The translations under genes were made by a program, and so were the position numbers. The notes beneath the pieces were generated by a model, which was not told where the DNA came from, did no database searches, and worked only from the letters and a program-made list of their open reading frames with translations. From CAZVJA01 sp964626885 (GTDB lineage Bacteria; Planctomycetota; Planctomycetia; Planctomycetales; Planctomycetaceae): 22,059 nucleotides of DNA. The stretch is from the NCBI GenBank assembly GCA_964626885.1, contig CAZVJA010000078.1, forward strand, positions 1-22,059, given 5' to 3'. This document shows, one piece after another, positions 8,276 to 15,912 of the stretch (positions are counted from its first letter, which is position 1; the number at the start of each line of letters is the position of its first letter).

Positions 8276-8320
8276 AGGCCGACGCGCGTTAGTCGTGCAG
8301 CCTCGGAGGTCCACTCGGCC

Positions 8321-9421
8321 ATGGACCGTTGTGACGTGCTCATTGTCGGCGGAGGGCCGGCAGGTTCAACCTGCGCGTGGAAGCTCCGGCAGGCAGGCGT
8401 GGACGTGCTGCTGCTCGACCGAAAGGCCTTTCCGCGCGATAAAACCTGTGCCGGCTGGGTCACCCCGCCGGTACTCGATGCACTGCAATTTGACGCCGCC
8501 GAGTATCAGCAGGGGCGGGTCTTGCAACCGATTACCGGGTTTCGGACCGGGGTGATCGGCCGTGATCCCGTGATGACCGATTATGGGCGCGTGGTCAGTT
8601 ACGGTATTCGCCGGTGTGAGTTCGATCATTACCTGCTTCAGCGTTCGGGATCGCGCACCCGGCTGGGGGAATCGTTCCGGTCGATGGAACGTTCCGACGG
8701 CCGCTGGATCGTCAATGGAAAGATCGAGACACCGTTGATCGTCGGCGCGGGAGGACATTTTTGTCCCGTCGCGCGGCTGCTTCGACAGGACGAGGATGAG
8801 CTGCGCTCGGTCGTCGCGGCGCAGGAGACCGAATTCCAAGTAACACCCGAGGAGCTGGCGAAATGCACGGTGCGCGGCGAAGTTCCCGAGCTGTACTTCT
8901 GCAGTGATCTGCAGGGGTATGGCTGGTGTTTTCGCAAGGGAGATTTTTTGAATATCGGGCTGGGGCGTCTCGATGGCGAAAGGATCTCCGCGCACGTGGC
9001 ATCGTTCGTCGAGTTCCTCCACGCCCGACAGATCGTTCGTTGCGATGTGCCTGAACATTTCCACGGGCATGCCTACCGACTGTACGAAGGACGGGAGCCT
9101 CGGTTCTGCGATGACGCTGTGCTGTTGGTGGGAGATGCCGCTGGGCTGGCCTACCCTCAAAGCGGCGAGGGAATTCGCCCGGCGGTTGAATCGGGACTAG
9201 CGGCCGCCGAAACCATCATCGATGCTGCGGGGAAGTATTCGCGCGAACGACTTGCAATGTATGGCGAAAAGCTGACAAAGATGCTCGGTGCGCCGCGGCG
9301 CAAGAGTGTCACCGACTGGTTGCCGGCATCCTGGATGCAATTCGTGGCCAGCCGGTTGTTGACCAGCCGTTGGTTCACCCGACATGTTGTGCTGGATCGC
9401 TGGTTCTTGCATAGCGCGTAG
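8321..9421 (+). CDS. FAD-dependent oxidoreductase, geranylgeranyl reductase family
   Basis: A 366-aa flavoprotein. It starts with the dinucleotide-binding motif DVLIVGGGPAGS (5-16) and ends its beta strand in the acidic Asp33 of VLLLDRKAFPRDKTCAGWV. The conserved second FAD motif is LLVGDAAGLAYPQSGEGIRPAVESG (about 269-293). This arrangement is the geranylgeranyl reductase/ChlP-like branch of the PHBH-type oxidoreductases, which saturate isoprenoid chains or oxidise aromatic and isoprenoid substrates. No membrane segment is seen. The start ATG 8321 has CGGAGGT about 10 bp upstream. The 45-bp gap after the NYN gene would allow read-through. The substrate cannot be told, and halogenase or monooxygenase relatives are possible. 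Confidence 0.82.
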   Translation: MDRCDVLIVGGGPAGSTCAWKLRQAGVDVLLLDRKAFPRDKTCAGWVTPPVLDALQFDAAEYQQGRVLQPITGFRTGVIGRDPVMTDYGRVVSYGIRRCEFDHYLLQRSGSRTRLGESFRSMERSDGRWIVNGKIETPLIVGAGGHFCPVARLLRQDEDELRSVVAAQETEFQVTPEELAKCTVRGEVPELYFCSDLQGYGWCFRKGDFLNIGLGRLDGERISAHVASFVEFLHARQIVRCDVPEHFHGHAYRLYEGREPRFCDDAVLLVGDAAGLAYPQSGEGIRPAVESGLAAAETIIDAAGKYSRERLAMYGEKLTKMLGAPRRKSVTDWLPASWMQFVASRLLTSRWFTRHVVLDRWFLHSA

Positions 9422-9492
9422 CAGCCTTGGAAAACTCTCTTTTCGGCTTAAGATGCATGATCGGGTATGAGTGTACTGTCTATTTGCGCCGC

Positions 9493-9521
9493 TTGACGGG
9501 CTCCCTTGGGGAGCGTATTCT
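9493..9521 (+). promoter_or_regulatory. Sigma-70-type promoter upstream of a short structured transcript
   Basis: TTGACG (9493-9498) and TATTCT (9516-9521) are exactly 17 bp apart, among the best housekeeping-type promoter matches noticed in this window. The spacer itself is an inverted repeat (GCTCCC TTG GGGAGC), which may be a regulator site. Transcription would start near 9528. Confidence 0.5.
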
Positions 9522-9527
9522 GAGGCT

Positions 9528-9634
9528 AGATTGATGTGGCGCTCGCAATGAACGCGAGCAGGGATCGATCGCGATCCCAACCCAACTGGTCATGACGGCC
9601 TCGACCGCAAAACGTGCGGTGGAGGCCTTTTTTT
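9528..9634 (+). ncRNA. Candidate small RNA or attenuator leader of the baeRF gene
   Basis: Predicted transcript of about 107 nt between a promoter and an intrinsic terminator. It holds two perfect hairpins, GCTCGC/GCGAGC (9541-9559, 7-base loop) and GGGATCG/CGATCCC (9561-9578, 4-base loop). An unpaired stretch (CCCAACTGGTCATGAC) follows, then the terminator stem at 9597-9627. No ORF with a ribosome site lies within it. I checked by eye for the SRP RNA apical loop and found none, and it does not look like a tRNA or tmRNA. It could be a free-standing sRNA, or a 5' leader that controls the gene starting at 9688 by early termination. Confidence 0.45.
9597..9634 (+). terminator. Strong intrinsic terminator
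   Basis: GGCCTC-G-ACCGC pairs with GCGGT-G-GAGGCC (one G/G mismatch, 7-base loop AAAACGT), followed at once by seven T residues (9628-9634). It ends 53 bp before the baeRF start codon. Confidence 0.75.
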
Positions 9635-9687
9635 GTGCGACGAAGTTTTGCACAAGTCGGCGAACTCATTCCAGACTGGAGGCAGCC

Positions 9688-10848
9688 ATGGATCGCGTCA
9701 CACTGGATGATCTCAAATCGCTTGCATCCCATGAAGCTACGCCGTCCGTGTCGATCTACATGCCATTGCACCGCGCCGTCAACGAGGCCCAGCAGGACTC
9801 GGTTCACCTGCGACATCTTGTCGATCAGGCGGAATCGCGGCTGATCGCCGACGGCATGCGCGCCCCCGATGCTGCAGCTTTCCTGAAGAAGGCCCGCGTC
9901 TTGGCCGCCGATTCGCTTTACTGGAAACCCAACAGCGGTGCTGGCTTGTGCCTGCTGATCGGCCCGAACTTCTTCTCGCAACTGAGGCTGCCATTTTCAT
10001 GTGCTGAGTCGGTGCATGTTGGCAACCGATTTCATATTGCGCCGCTGGCTCGCGGAATGACCCGCGATGATCGATTCCTGCTGTTGGCGATCAGCCAGAA
10101 ATCGGTCCGTCTATTCCAGTACCGGCACGGCAAACTCTCGCCCGTGAATCTGCCGGCGTCGATGCCGAAAAGCATGAACGAGGCGCTCTCCGGCACGGAG
10201 ATCGAAAAGTCGCTGCACTACCACACCTCAGCCACGAAAGGAGCCGGCGGAGCCGAGATCGGCATCTTGCATGGGCACGGCGATCCGAAAGACGATCAGA
10301 AGACCCTGATCGCCGAATATCTCCGCATTCTGTCGCGCCACTTGGAAGGGGTGCTGAACGGCGAGCGGGTGCCGTTGGTACTCGCGGCGGTCAACTATTT
10401 GCACCCGATGTTCAGCGCGGCATGTTACTATCCGAACATCGTCCAGCCGGGAGTTCAGGGGAGCCCCGATGAACTGAGCGACCAGGAAATGCTCGAACGG
10501 GCGCTGCCGCTGGTCGAGCCATTGGCGCGCCGCCGACTGGATGCCGCCGCCGAGCGTTACCGCAAGTCGTTGGGGACCGATCGCATTAATCGCCACCTCG
10601 AACAGATTCTGCCGGCGGCAAGCCAGGGGCGCGTCGAGGCGCTCTTCGCCGCGCAAGAAAAACCTGTTTGGGGGCGATTCGACGGGACCGCCGGAAACGT
10701 GACCATTCACGACGCGCAACAGCCGGGGGATATCGATCTGGTTGACGAAGCGGTTCGCTCCGTGGTGCTGACCGGTGGGGAAGTGTTCGTCGTCGCGCCG
10801 GAAGAAGTCCCGGACAACGGCCCGACCGCGGCGCTCATGCGCTGGTAA
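9688..10848 (+). CDS. Bacterial archaeo-eukaryotic release factor (baeRF)-like protein
   Basis: A 386-aa soluble protein. I recognise it as a member of the bacterial baeRF group, distant relatives of archaeal and eukaryotic peptide release factor eRF1. These are predicted ribosome-associated factors in translation stress or rescue, with little direct experimental work. Landmarks are the N-terminus VTLDDLKSLASHE followed by VSIYMPL, the central LLLAISQKSVRLFQY, and the C-terminal strand-helix-strand DLVDEAVRSVVLTGGEVFVV with a short tail. ATG 9688 has an excellent ribosome site (GGAGG, 9678-9682); the open frame to 9592 lies across a terminator and is rejected. The upstream terminator suggests expression may be conditional. 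No catalytic function can be assigned. Confidence 0.72.
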   Translation: MDRVTLDDLKSLASHEATPSVSIYMPLHRAVNEAQQDSVHLRHLVDQAESRLIADGMRAPDAAAFLKKARVLAADSLYWKPNSGAGLCLLIGPNFFSQLRLPFSCAESVHVGNRFHIAPLARGMTRDDRFLLLAISQKSVRLFQYRHGKLSPVNLPASMPKSMNEALSGTEIEKSLHYHTSATKGAGGAEIGILHGHGDPKDDQKTLIAEYLRILSRHLEGVLNGERVPLVLAAVNYLHPMFSAACYYPNIVQPGVQGSPDELSDQEMLERALPLVEPLARRRLDAAAERYRKSLGTDRINRHLEQILPAASQGRVEALFAAQEKPVWGRFDGTAGNVTIHDAQQPGDIDLVDEAVRSVVLTGGEVFVVAPEEVPDNGPTAALMRW

Positions 10849-10875
10849 CGACTTTCGGCCAATAGCCGACTCGAA

Positions 10876-11523
10876 TCAGCGCGGGCGCACCTGCTCGTCA
10901 ATGTTCGTGATCGTCTGAATCACGCTGGCGAACGAGAGAGCACCGAACGCCGCCAGTCCGCTGCCGATAAAGCTCGCGATGCCGATCCCGATGGCTGTCG
11001 AACGCTCCGGCCCCAGGTCCATGGTCGCCGCCATCGCGATGGCATACAGCAGAGCCGCCGCCGCGCCGAGCCCGAACAATCCCGCCAGCAATTGCCAACA
11101 AAAGGCGATCGTTCGCAGCACCGGGCGCTTTCGTTTGCGACGCTGGGAGGGAATTTCGTGACGCGACACCTCGCGCGGTGGTGCCGTATCGACGAGCAGC
11201 GGAAACTCGGATGCTTCGATCGTCCCTTCCTCTTCCAACATCACCTCGGCTTCATCAACATTCGCCTGCGTAGTCACCCGCTGCTCAGGCCGACGCTGCG
11301 GGATGGGAGCTGGGGAGGGAGTTGCTGCTCCCCTCTCCCCTCGCGAGAGAGGGGCTGGGGATGAGGGGGCTCCCGTGGCAACGCGGCTACCCGGCCCATC
11401 CTCCACCGCCCCACGATCGACCTGCCTGCAGTCCGGGCAGAGGCTGGGGGTCGCGGCGGTCGCGGGAATCGCGAACTTCCGCCGACATCCGGGACAGGTC
11501 CATTCAACGCGTTGGATCGGCAT
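10876..11523 (-). CDS. Zinc-ribbon protein with two C-terminal transmembrane helices
   Basis: A 215-aa protein with three parts. Residues 8-33 form a small zinc ribbon with two CxxC knuckles (Cys10, Cys13, Cys29, Cys32). Residues 35-135 form a low-complexity, Pro/Ser/Glu-rich linker ending in a basic patch (SQRRKRKR). Two transmembrane helices follow at about 137-162 and 170-198, then a short tail. Part of the linker (about 57-65, PLSRGERGA) is coded by a palindromic repeat at 11330-11354. The helix pair resembles a membrane anchor seen in planctomycete hypothetical proteins; the function is unknown. ATG 11521-11523 has AGAGG upstream. It is the last gene of a likely three-gene operon, 43 bp after the AroDE-like gene, and ends convergently with the baeRF gene 27 bp away. 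Confidence 0.78.
   Translation of the reverse strand: MPIQRVEWTCPGCRRKFAIPATAATPSLCPDCRQVDRGAVEDGPGSRVATGAPSSPAPLSRGERGAATPSPAPIPQRRPEQRVTTQANVDEAEVMLEEEGTIEASEFPLLVDTAPPREVSRHEIPSQRRKRKRPVLRTIAFCWQLLAGLFGLGAAAALLYAIAMAATMDLGPERSTAIGIGIASFIGSGLAAFGALSFASVIQTITNIDEQVRPR
11330..11354. repeat. Palindromic REP-like repeat inside a coding region
   Basis: CCCCTCTC (11330-11337) and GAGAGGGG (11347-11354) flank the inner palindrome CTCGCGAG. The following GCTGGGGATGAGGG completes a repeat type that I associate with intergenic positions in many genomes. Here it is in frame within the linker of the zinc-ribbon membrane protein. Confidence 0.6.
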
Positions 11524-11566
11524 GAAACCTCTGTCGACAAATAATTCTATTGCCTAATCGAACTCG

Positions 11567-13024
11567 CTACGGATTCAAATCTTCAAACACCTCCGGCGGT
11601 ATTTTTTCCCCGGTGATCGATTCAAACTGCGCGGTCAAGTACCCCTGGAACACCGCGCGCGGCTCGACGATCCGGCAGCCGCGCTGGCGGCATTCCGTCA
11701 ACAGCTCGGTCTCTTCGGGCATCGCCCCAAGATCAACCACCGTCATCCCCGGGCGAAAGTACGACGGATTGATGTCGGTCTTCTTTGGACCGAGCGTCAC
11801 TCGACGGTCGGTGATGACCACCACATCCGCCAGCGTGTCGTACAGGTTTTGATACGGCACGTGGCGGACATTGAAATGCTCCGCGAGGTCGTGTGCTTCC
11901 TTATCGCGGGCACCGGTGATGCTCACGATCCCTTCCCGCCGCCCGACGCCGTGAATGAACGCGCGGGCCAGACCTCCAGTGCCGACGACCAGCACGTTGC
12001 GGCGGCTGAGCGCGAGATTGTCATCCCCGTGGCTGCCGAGCGCCGCTTCCGTGGCATCGAGCGCATGCCGCCAGATTGTGTTGTACGCTTCCCAGCCGTC
12101 CGGCTGCTTGAGAATCAAGTCGGCATACCCGCTCGGTTCGGCGGAACCGACCGCGCGATCGGCGACCTTGATCAGCTCGCTCCCCAGCTTCGGACTGGAG
12201 AGTGCCGCCTTGATCTTCAACTTCTCCAGCCGCTTCGGCAGCCCGTCGAGCGATTCGACCGGAATCGGCAGGCAAAGTTGCCGCAGATCCCGTTTGCGAA
12301 ACGCGGCATTCAGAATTCGCATCGCGGTCCGTTGAGGGGAGCCCTCGAAACCGAGGATGCCCACAAAGCGGGTTTTGGCATGAATGGACTCATAACGGTA
12401 GATCTCGCGGAGATCCTCGATGGTCGGCTGGCCGGGGTAACCTTCCAGCCCGCGCTCGAGCGCCGCATAGGTCCAGGGCGCACCAAACTGGCAGGAGACG
12501 AGCGCGACCAGCGTCGATGCCTGTCCAATGCCCACCGTCACGATCGGCAGCGACTTTTTCTCGCTCATCGCGCGGAGCAGCGGCCAGGCGGATTCCAATC
12601 CCCGCGCCGTGGCCGTCAGCTTCAGAACATCGGCGTTGGCCTTTGTCGCCTGCTCGACCAAGCCGTCGATGTCTTCCAGCGGCTCATCGAGCGACGTGAC
12701 GCTCACCACGCGCTGCGTCTTGCCGAATCGGGGAATGGACGCTGCTATATCCAGTTCCAACTCGACATACTGCGGGCCGGCCACAATCGCCTGCCGCAAC
12801 AGCGTGATGCGATGCTGCTCGTCGCCGCGAAAAAATCCGCCGTCCTTGGCTCTCCGGCAGGAGACCAGCACCGGCTTGCTGATCCCATTCAGCATGTCGG
12901 CGACATCGGGCTCCTTCGCCAGATGATCGAGACACAACTCGATCATGTCCCCCTGCCGAGAAGCATTCAGCAGGTCGACCTTCGCAAGCTGGCGCGACGT
13001 TGGCGCCGCCGAAATACAAATCAT
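11567..13024 (-). CDS. AroD-AroE fusion-like protein (3-dehydroquinate dehydratase / shikimate dehydrogenase folds), active-site residues degenerate
   Basis: A 485-aa protein. The N-terminal half (1-210) follows type I 3-dehydroquinate dehydratase: MICISA, PVLVSCRR, VELELDIA, IPRFGKTQRVVSV, and the Schiff-base Lys135 in ADVLKLTA. The C-terminal half (about 218-480) follows shikimate dehydrogenase, with a good NADP fold (VLVVGTGGLAR, 344-354) and FQGYLTAQFESITG. By eye-alignment the catalytic His (SYH) is Thr110 and the substrate Arg (xxSR) is Thr171. The shikimate-dehydrogenase Lys/Asp pair reads SSPKL and YNTIW (Leu280, Ile317). Its SLSP substrate loop is also lost. It would sit in the aromatic amino acid pathway if active, but looks like a divergent paralogue or pseudoenzyme. 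ATG 13022-13024 is chosen for its family N-terminus. Confidence 0.85.
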   Translation of the reverse strand: MICISAAPTSRQLAKVDLLNASRQGDMIELCLDHLAKEPDVADMLNGISKPVLVSCRRAKDGGFFRGDEQHRITLLRQAIVAGPQYVELELDIAASIPRFGKTQRVVSVTSLDEPLEDIDGLVEQATKANADVLKLTATARGLESAWPLLRAMSEKKSLPIVTVGIGQASTLVALVSCQFGAPWTYAALERGLEGYPGQPTIEDLREIYRYESIHAKTRFVGILGFEGSPQRTAMRILNAAFRKRDLRQLCLPIPVESLDGLPKRLEKLKIKAALSSPKLGSELIKVADRAVGSAEPSGYADLILKQPDGWEAYNTIWRHALDATEAALGSHGDDNLALSRRNVLVVGTGGLARAFIHGVGRREGIVSITGARDKEAHDLAEHFNVRHVPYQNLYDTLADVVVITDRRVTLGPKKTDINPSYFRPGMTVVDLGAMPEETELLTECRQRGCRIVEPRAVFQGYLTAQFESITGEKIPPEVFEDLNP

Positions 13025-13069
13025 GTGATTCGCCGGAAGACGGAACGCTGAAACGAACAACTACCGAAC

Positions 13070-15493
13070 TCAATCCGCCACACTTTCACCAAGAATCGCC
13101 TCGTAAGCCGCACGGGCTTTGTCGTATGCGGCTTTCGCGGCGGTTTGCTCAGGTTCGCGGATGCGTCCCTTCTTGCTGTTCCAGCAGACGCCGACCGCGT
13201 CGCGGCACCACTCCGCACTCTTCTTGCTGGCGCGAATCGGCTTGCCGCCGACTTCCACGAACACCGGGTTCGTATGCACCGATGGCAGAATCCGTACGGC
13301 AACCCAGCTCGAATGCGGCAGATCCACTTCGAAGGACATCGCTTGCGTTTTTCCGTCCGCTTCGATCTCCTGCGATGCCGCCACTTGACCGTTGACGATC
13401 ACCTCAACCGGAACTTTCCGCGTCTCGCCGATGCGGCAGCGCTCCAGATGCCAGTATGGTTTCTGGTCGAGACGGCGTTTACGAATCCGTTCTGTTTCCG
13501 GTGTCGGCTTTTCGGCCAGGAACGCCGCGACGTCGAACGTGACGTTCGCTTTGCCGGGACGTTCGAGGTTCAACTGGCTGACCTTACCATCCGAGCCCGG
13601 CTCGCCGACCGCGACGTCGTTGACTTTGAAGTCGAACACGTGGCTTAGCCCGTCGCCGCAGTAGCTGCGGCCGTCCTTCACGCCGAGCACCCAGTTATCG
13701 AAGTCGAGCGGCTGGTCGGGCTTGAGCTTCACGTAGATCCGGCCGAGGCCGACCTTGTCGCCATAGATGCACGGAAAATCGGTCTCGCCGCTGATCCGCG
13801 CGCGATAGCCGCAGTTCAGTGTGTGATACCAGATATTCAGTTCCCAGATCGAAGGGGTATCGACAGCAGAGATGAAGTCGCAGACGTCGTTCGCGACGGT
13901 GACGACATATTCGTTTGCACCAATGCCGTCAAATTTCGGCATCGCATAATCGGGGAGCTTGTCGGCGGCGCGGCCTTGCCAGTCGGCCGGAAGGCGGTTG
14001 AAATCGACGAACTCCCGCTTCCCTCCCGGGAGATAATCGGGCAACGTCAAACCCCAGCCGCTATGACTGTAGCCCACGACACCCCCCTGTTCCTTTCCCC
14101 ACGCGAGCACCGGCTGCGTCCAGCTGGGCCATTCTTCAAGCAGAGTGGTGCCGGGGTAATCGTCTTCTTTGAGACGCAACAGGCAGAGATGCCCCGCGTG
14201 AGACGACGGAAACCCGCTGACTTCAACGTCGTACCGCATGAGGTAATTGGGCCGTGAGAGAGCCGACGTCTTCCCTTCAAAGTACTGCTTTTGCGTGTAC
14301 CAACAGGGCCCCCAACTCAACACGCAGCCGACGTTGAGATCCTCTCCGAGGATGTGCCGCATCATGTCGGCCGGGGTCACTCCTTCGGTCGGGCTGTCAT
14401 AATGCGAGCAGCCCGCGGCGTGAACGTGATGATCACCCGAGTACCAATGACGTTCGGCGGCGTGCACCCACCGCTTTAACTGGAAGTCAGCCTTCTGGCT
14501 GACGACCCCCGGTTTCACCTGCAGGGTCGTCTTTTGCACGACGTATTCCGGCCCGCGCGAGAACTCGACGGTGTATTCTCCCGGCGGCAGATGGACCGAT
14601 TCGCCGTCAGCCCGGTAGATCTGGTTGTGGAAGAAGAAATCAGGAGCGAGCCGACGCGCGGGGTTCGGATAAACCCGATTGAATTTGTCACGGATAACGA
14701 ACGCGGCGGTGGTCGGTTCGCCGTCGACATCCTTCACGCCGAGCGCCACTTCGACCGCCGGGGCGGAGTTGAACAGAACCGGCACGGCGTTCCGAAAGCC
14801 GATGTCTTGTGTCCCCTGGCCGACGTTGAACCCAAGCTTTGCTTCGCGCTGGCCTACGTCCCGGCTGTAAAGCTGGATGATGCGGTATTCGAGCGGGAGC
14901 CCCGAGAGCCCCGGCTTCAGCGGCTGCTTGTTGAACATTTCGATATCGAGGAACCGCTGCCCCACTTCGCTGGGGGGGACGAGCTTCTCGGTCGTTTGAG
15001 GCCGTTCGCGCGAACCCTTCCCTTTCATGTACAGCGGCGCTGCGTTCGGGCTCTCGGGCTTCAGCTCCGCCGTGATCCCCGCCTGGTTGTTCACTTTGAT
15101 CAGAAACGTCCGCCAACCTTGTTGAGTCAGCTCTTTCTTGACAGGCCCTTCGCCGACAGACACCCGGCTTTCTGGATTGATTGTGACATGGATCAGGCAG
15201 TGCGGATCGAGCACCTTCTGGATGGCGCGGATCGATTCGCCAGCGTCGGTGTTCTGCATCGCCGCTGTCAACTTCTGCGAATCTTCGACCGAGAGTGGCG
15301 CTCCGACATACTCGAGTGCTTCGATCAGCCGACCGGTCGCCGCGACGAGCGGCTGCTGCTCGACATCGACCACCAGCGGCAACGGCTCAGCGGCGGAGGC
15401 GATTCCCAGGGACGTTGCGAGCAAACTCATGGCGAAAACGGCCGATGCTCGAGCCCAGGGGGTCCGTCTGCGGGAATAACGCGTGCACTTCAT
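13070..15493 (-). CDS. Secreted CehA/McbA-type (PHP-like) metallohydrolase
   Basis: An 807-aa protein with a signal peptide (1-34, basic start, then FAMSLLATSLG, cleavage near ASA-AE). The N-terminal 340 residues are beta-rich and unassigned, with a C-terminal stretch like a carbohydrate-binding or Ig-type module (PPGEYTVEFSRG). A PHP-like metal-binding domain follows from about 350: YSGDHHVHAAGC (His356, His358), GVTPADMM, NVGCVLSWG, then VVGYSHSGWG further on. This is the CehA/McbA family, named for carbaryl hydrolase. Planctomycetes carry many secreted relatives of unknown substrate. ATG 15491-15493 follows AGGAG. It is the first gene of a likely operon with the AroDE-like gene (45-bp gap) and the zinc-ribbon gene. 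Confidence 0.8.
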   Translation of the reverse strand: MKCTRYSRRRTPWARASAVFAMSLLATSLGIASAAEPLPLVVDVEQQPLVAATGRLIEALEYVGAPLSVEDSQKLTAAMQNTDAGESIRAIQKVLDPHCLIHVTINPESRVSVGEGPVKKELTQQGWRTFLIKVNNQAGITAELKPESPNAAPLYMKGKGSRERPQTTEKLVPPSEVGQRFLDIEMFNKQPLKPGLSGLPLEYRIIQLYSRDVGQREAKLGFNVGQGTQDIGFRNAVPVLFNSAPAVEVALGVKDVDGEPTTAAFVIRDKFNRVYPNPARRLAPDFFFHNQIYRADGESVHLPPGEYTVEFSRGPEYVVQKTTLQVKPGVVSQKADFQLKRWVHAAERHWYSGDHHVHAAGCSHYDSPTEGVTPADMMRHILGEDLNVGCVLSWGPCWYTQKQYFEGKTSALSRPNYLMRYDVEVSGFPSSHAGHLCLLRLKEDDYPGTTLLEEWPSWTQPVLAWGKEQGGVVGYSHSGWGLTLPDYLPGGKREFVDFNRLPADWQGRAADKLPDYAMPKFDGIGANEYVVTVANDVCDFISAVDTPSIWELNIWYHTLNCGYRARISGETDFPCIYGDKVGLGRIYVKLKPDQPLDFDNWVLGVKDGRSYCGDGLSHVFDFKVNDVAVGEPGSDGKVSQLNLERPGKANVTFDVAAFLAEKPTPETERIRKRRLDQKPYWHLERCRIGETRKVPVEVIVNGQVAASQEIEADGKTQAMSFEVDLPHSSWVAVRILPSVHTNPVFVEVGGKPIRASKKSAEWCRDAVGVCWNSKKGRIREPEQTAAKAAYDKARAAYEAILGESVAD

Positions 15494-15557
15494 GGCAAAC
15501 TCCTGTGAGTCATGCGGTTGGCGGCGAACTGGCAGAACGATGGAATCAAAATATCGA

Positions 15558-15697
15558 GAGGTGGTTTCAAAACCATGTCTTTGGGAGGGCGACAGGGCAC
15601 CGCCCGTTAGGGTGGTCCGTGGAGCCGCCATAACGAGAGACTCTCGGTCGCAGCGGCTCGGCGGGAGCCTCGCCCTCCCTGTTTTGAAAACCACCTC
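15558..15697. repeat. 140-bp MITE-like element with inverted ends
   Basis: The ends GAGGTGGTTTCAAAAC (15558-15573) and GTTTTGAAAACCACCTC (15681-15697) are inverted copies apart from one extra base. Inside them GGGAGGGCGA (15583-15592) and TCGCCCTCCC (15670-15679) form a second inverted pair. The core carries GGCTCGGCGGGAGCCTCGCC, a motif I associate with dispersed planctomycete repeats. There is no ORF of its own. It lies between the divergent metallohydrolase and PhyH genes, where it could affect the promoters of either. Confidence 0.6.
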
Positions 15698-15912
15698 CAT
15701 TGAAGCAGAGAAATTTGGCGCATTCACAACTCCCATTGTGCGGCGGGAGAATCACCCATGCAAGCAGGAAGCCTATCCCCCGGCATTTTGCTCCACTCAC
15801 CTTGCAGAAAAGTCTCGGCGTTGTGACGATAAATGAACAGCGTCGAACCAAACTTGGCCGATCGCCGGTACATACAACGGTTTGTGAATTAATCATCCAG
15901 AACTCCTCGCCG

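Noticed and set aside
9592..9687. Longer N-terminus for the baeRF gene from ATG 9592
   Set aside because: It would translate through the terminator stem and T-run; ATG 9688 has GGAGG at ideal spacing.
10855..10869. Small hairpin between the convergent baeRF and zinc-ribbon genes as a bidirectional terminator
   Set aside because: Only about 5 bp of stem and no T-run on either side.
13823..15508. Long plus-strand open frames opposite the metallohydrolase gene
   Set aside because: They are antisense shadows caused by the GC-rich codon use of the real gene, with no ribosome site or known motif.
15802..15833. TTGCAG and GATAAA before the PhyH gene as a promoter
   Set aside because: Spacing of 20 bp and a weak -10 make it unconvincing.
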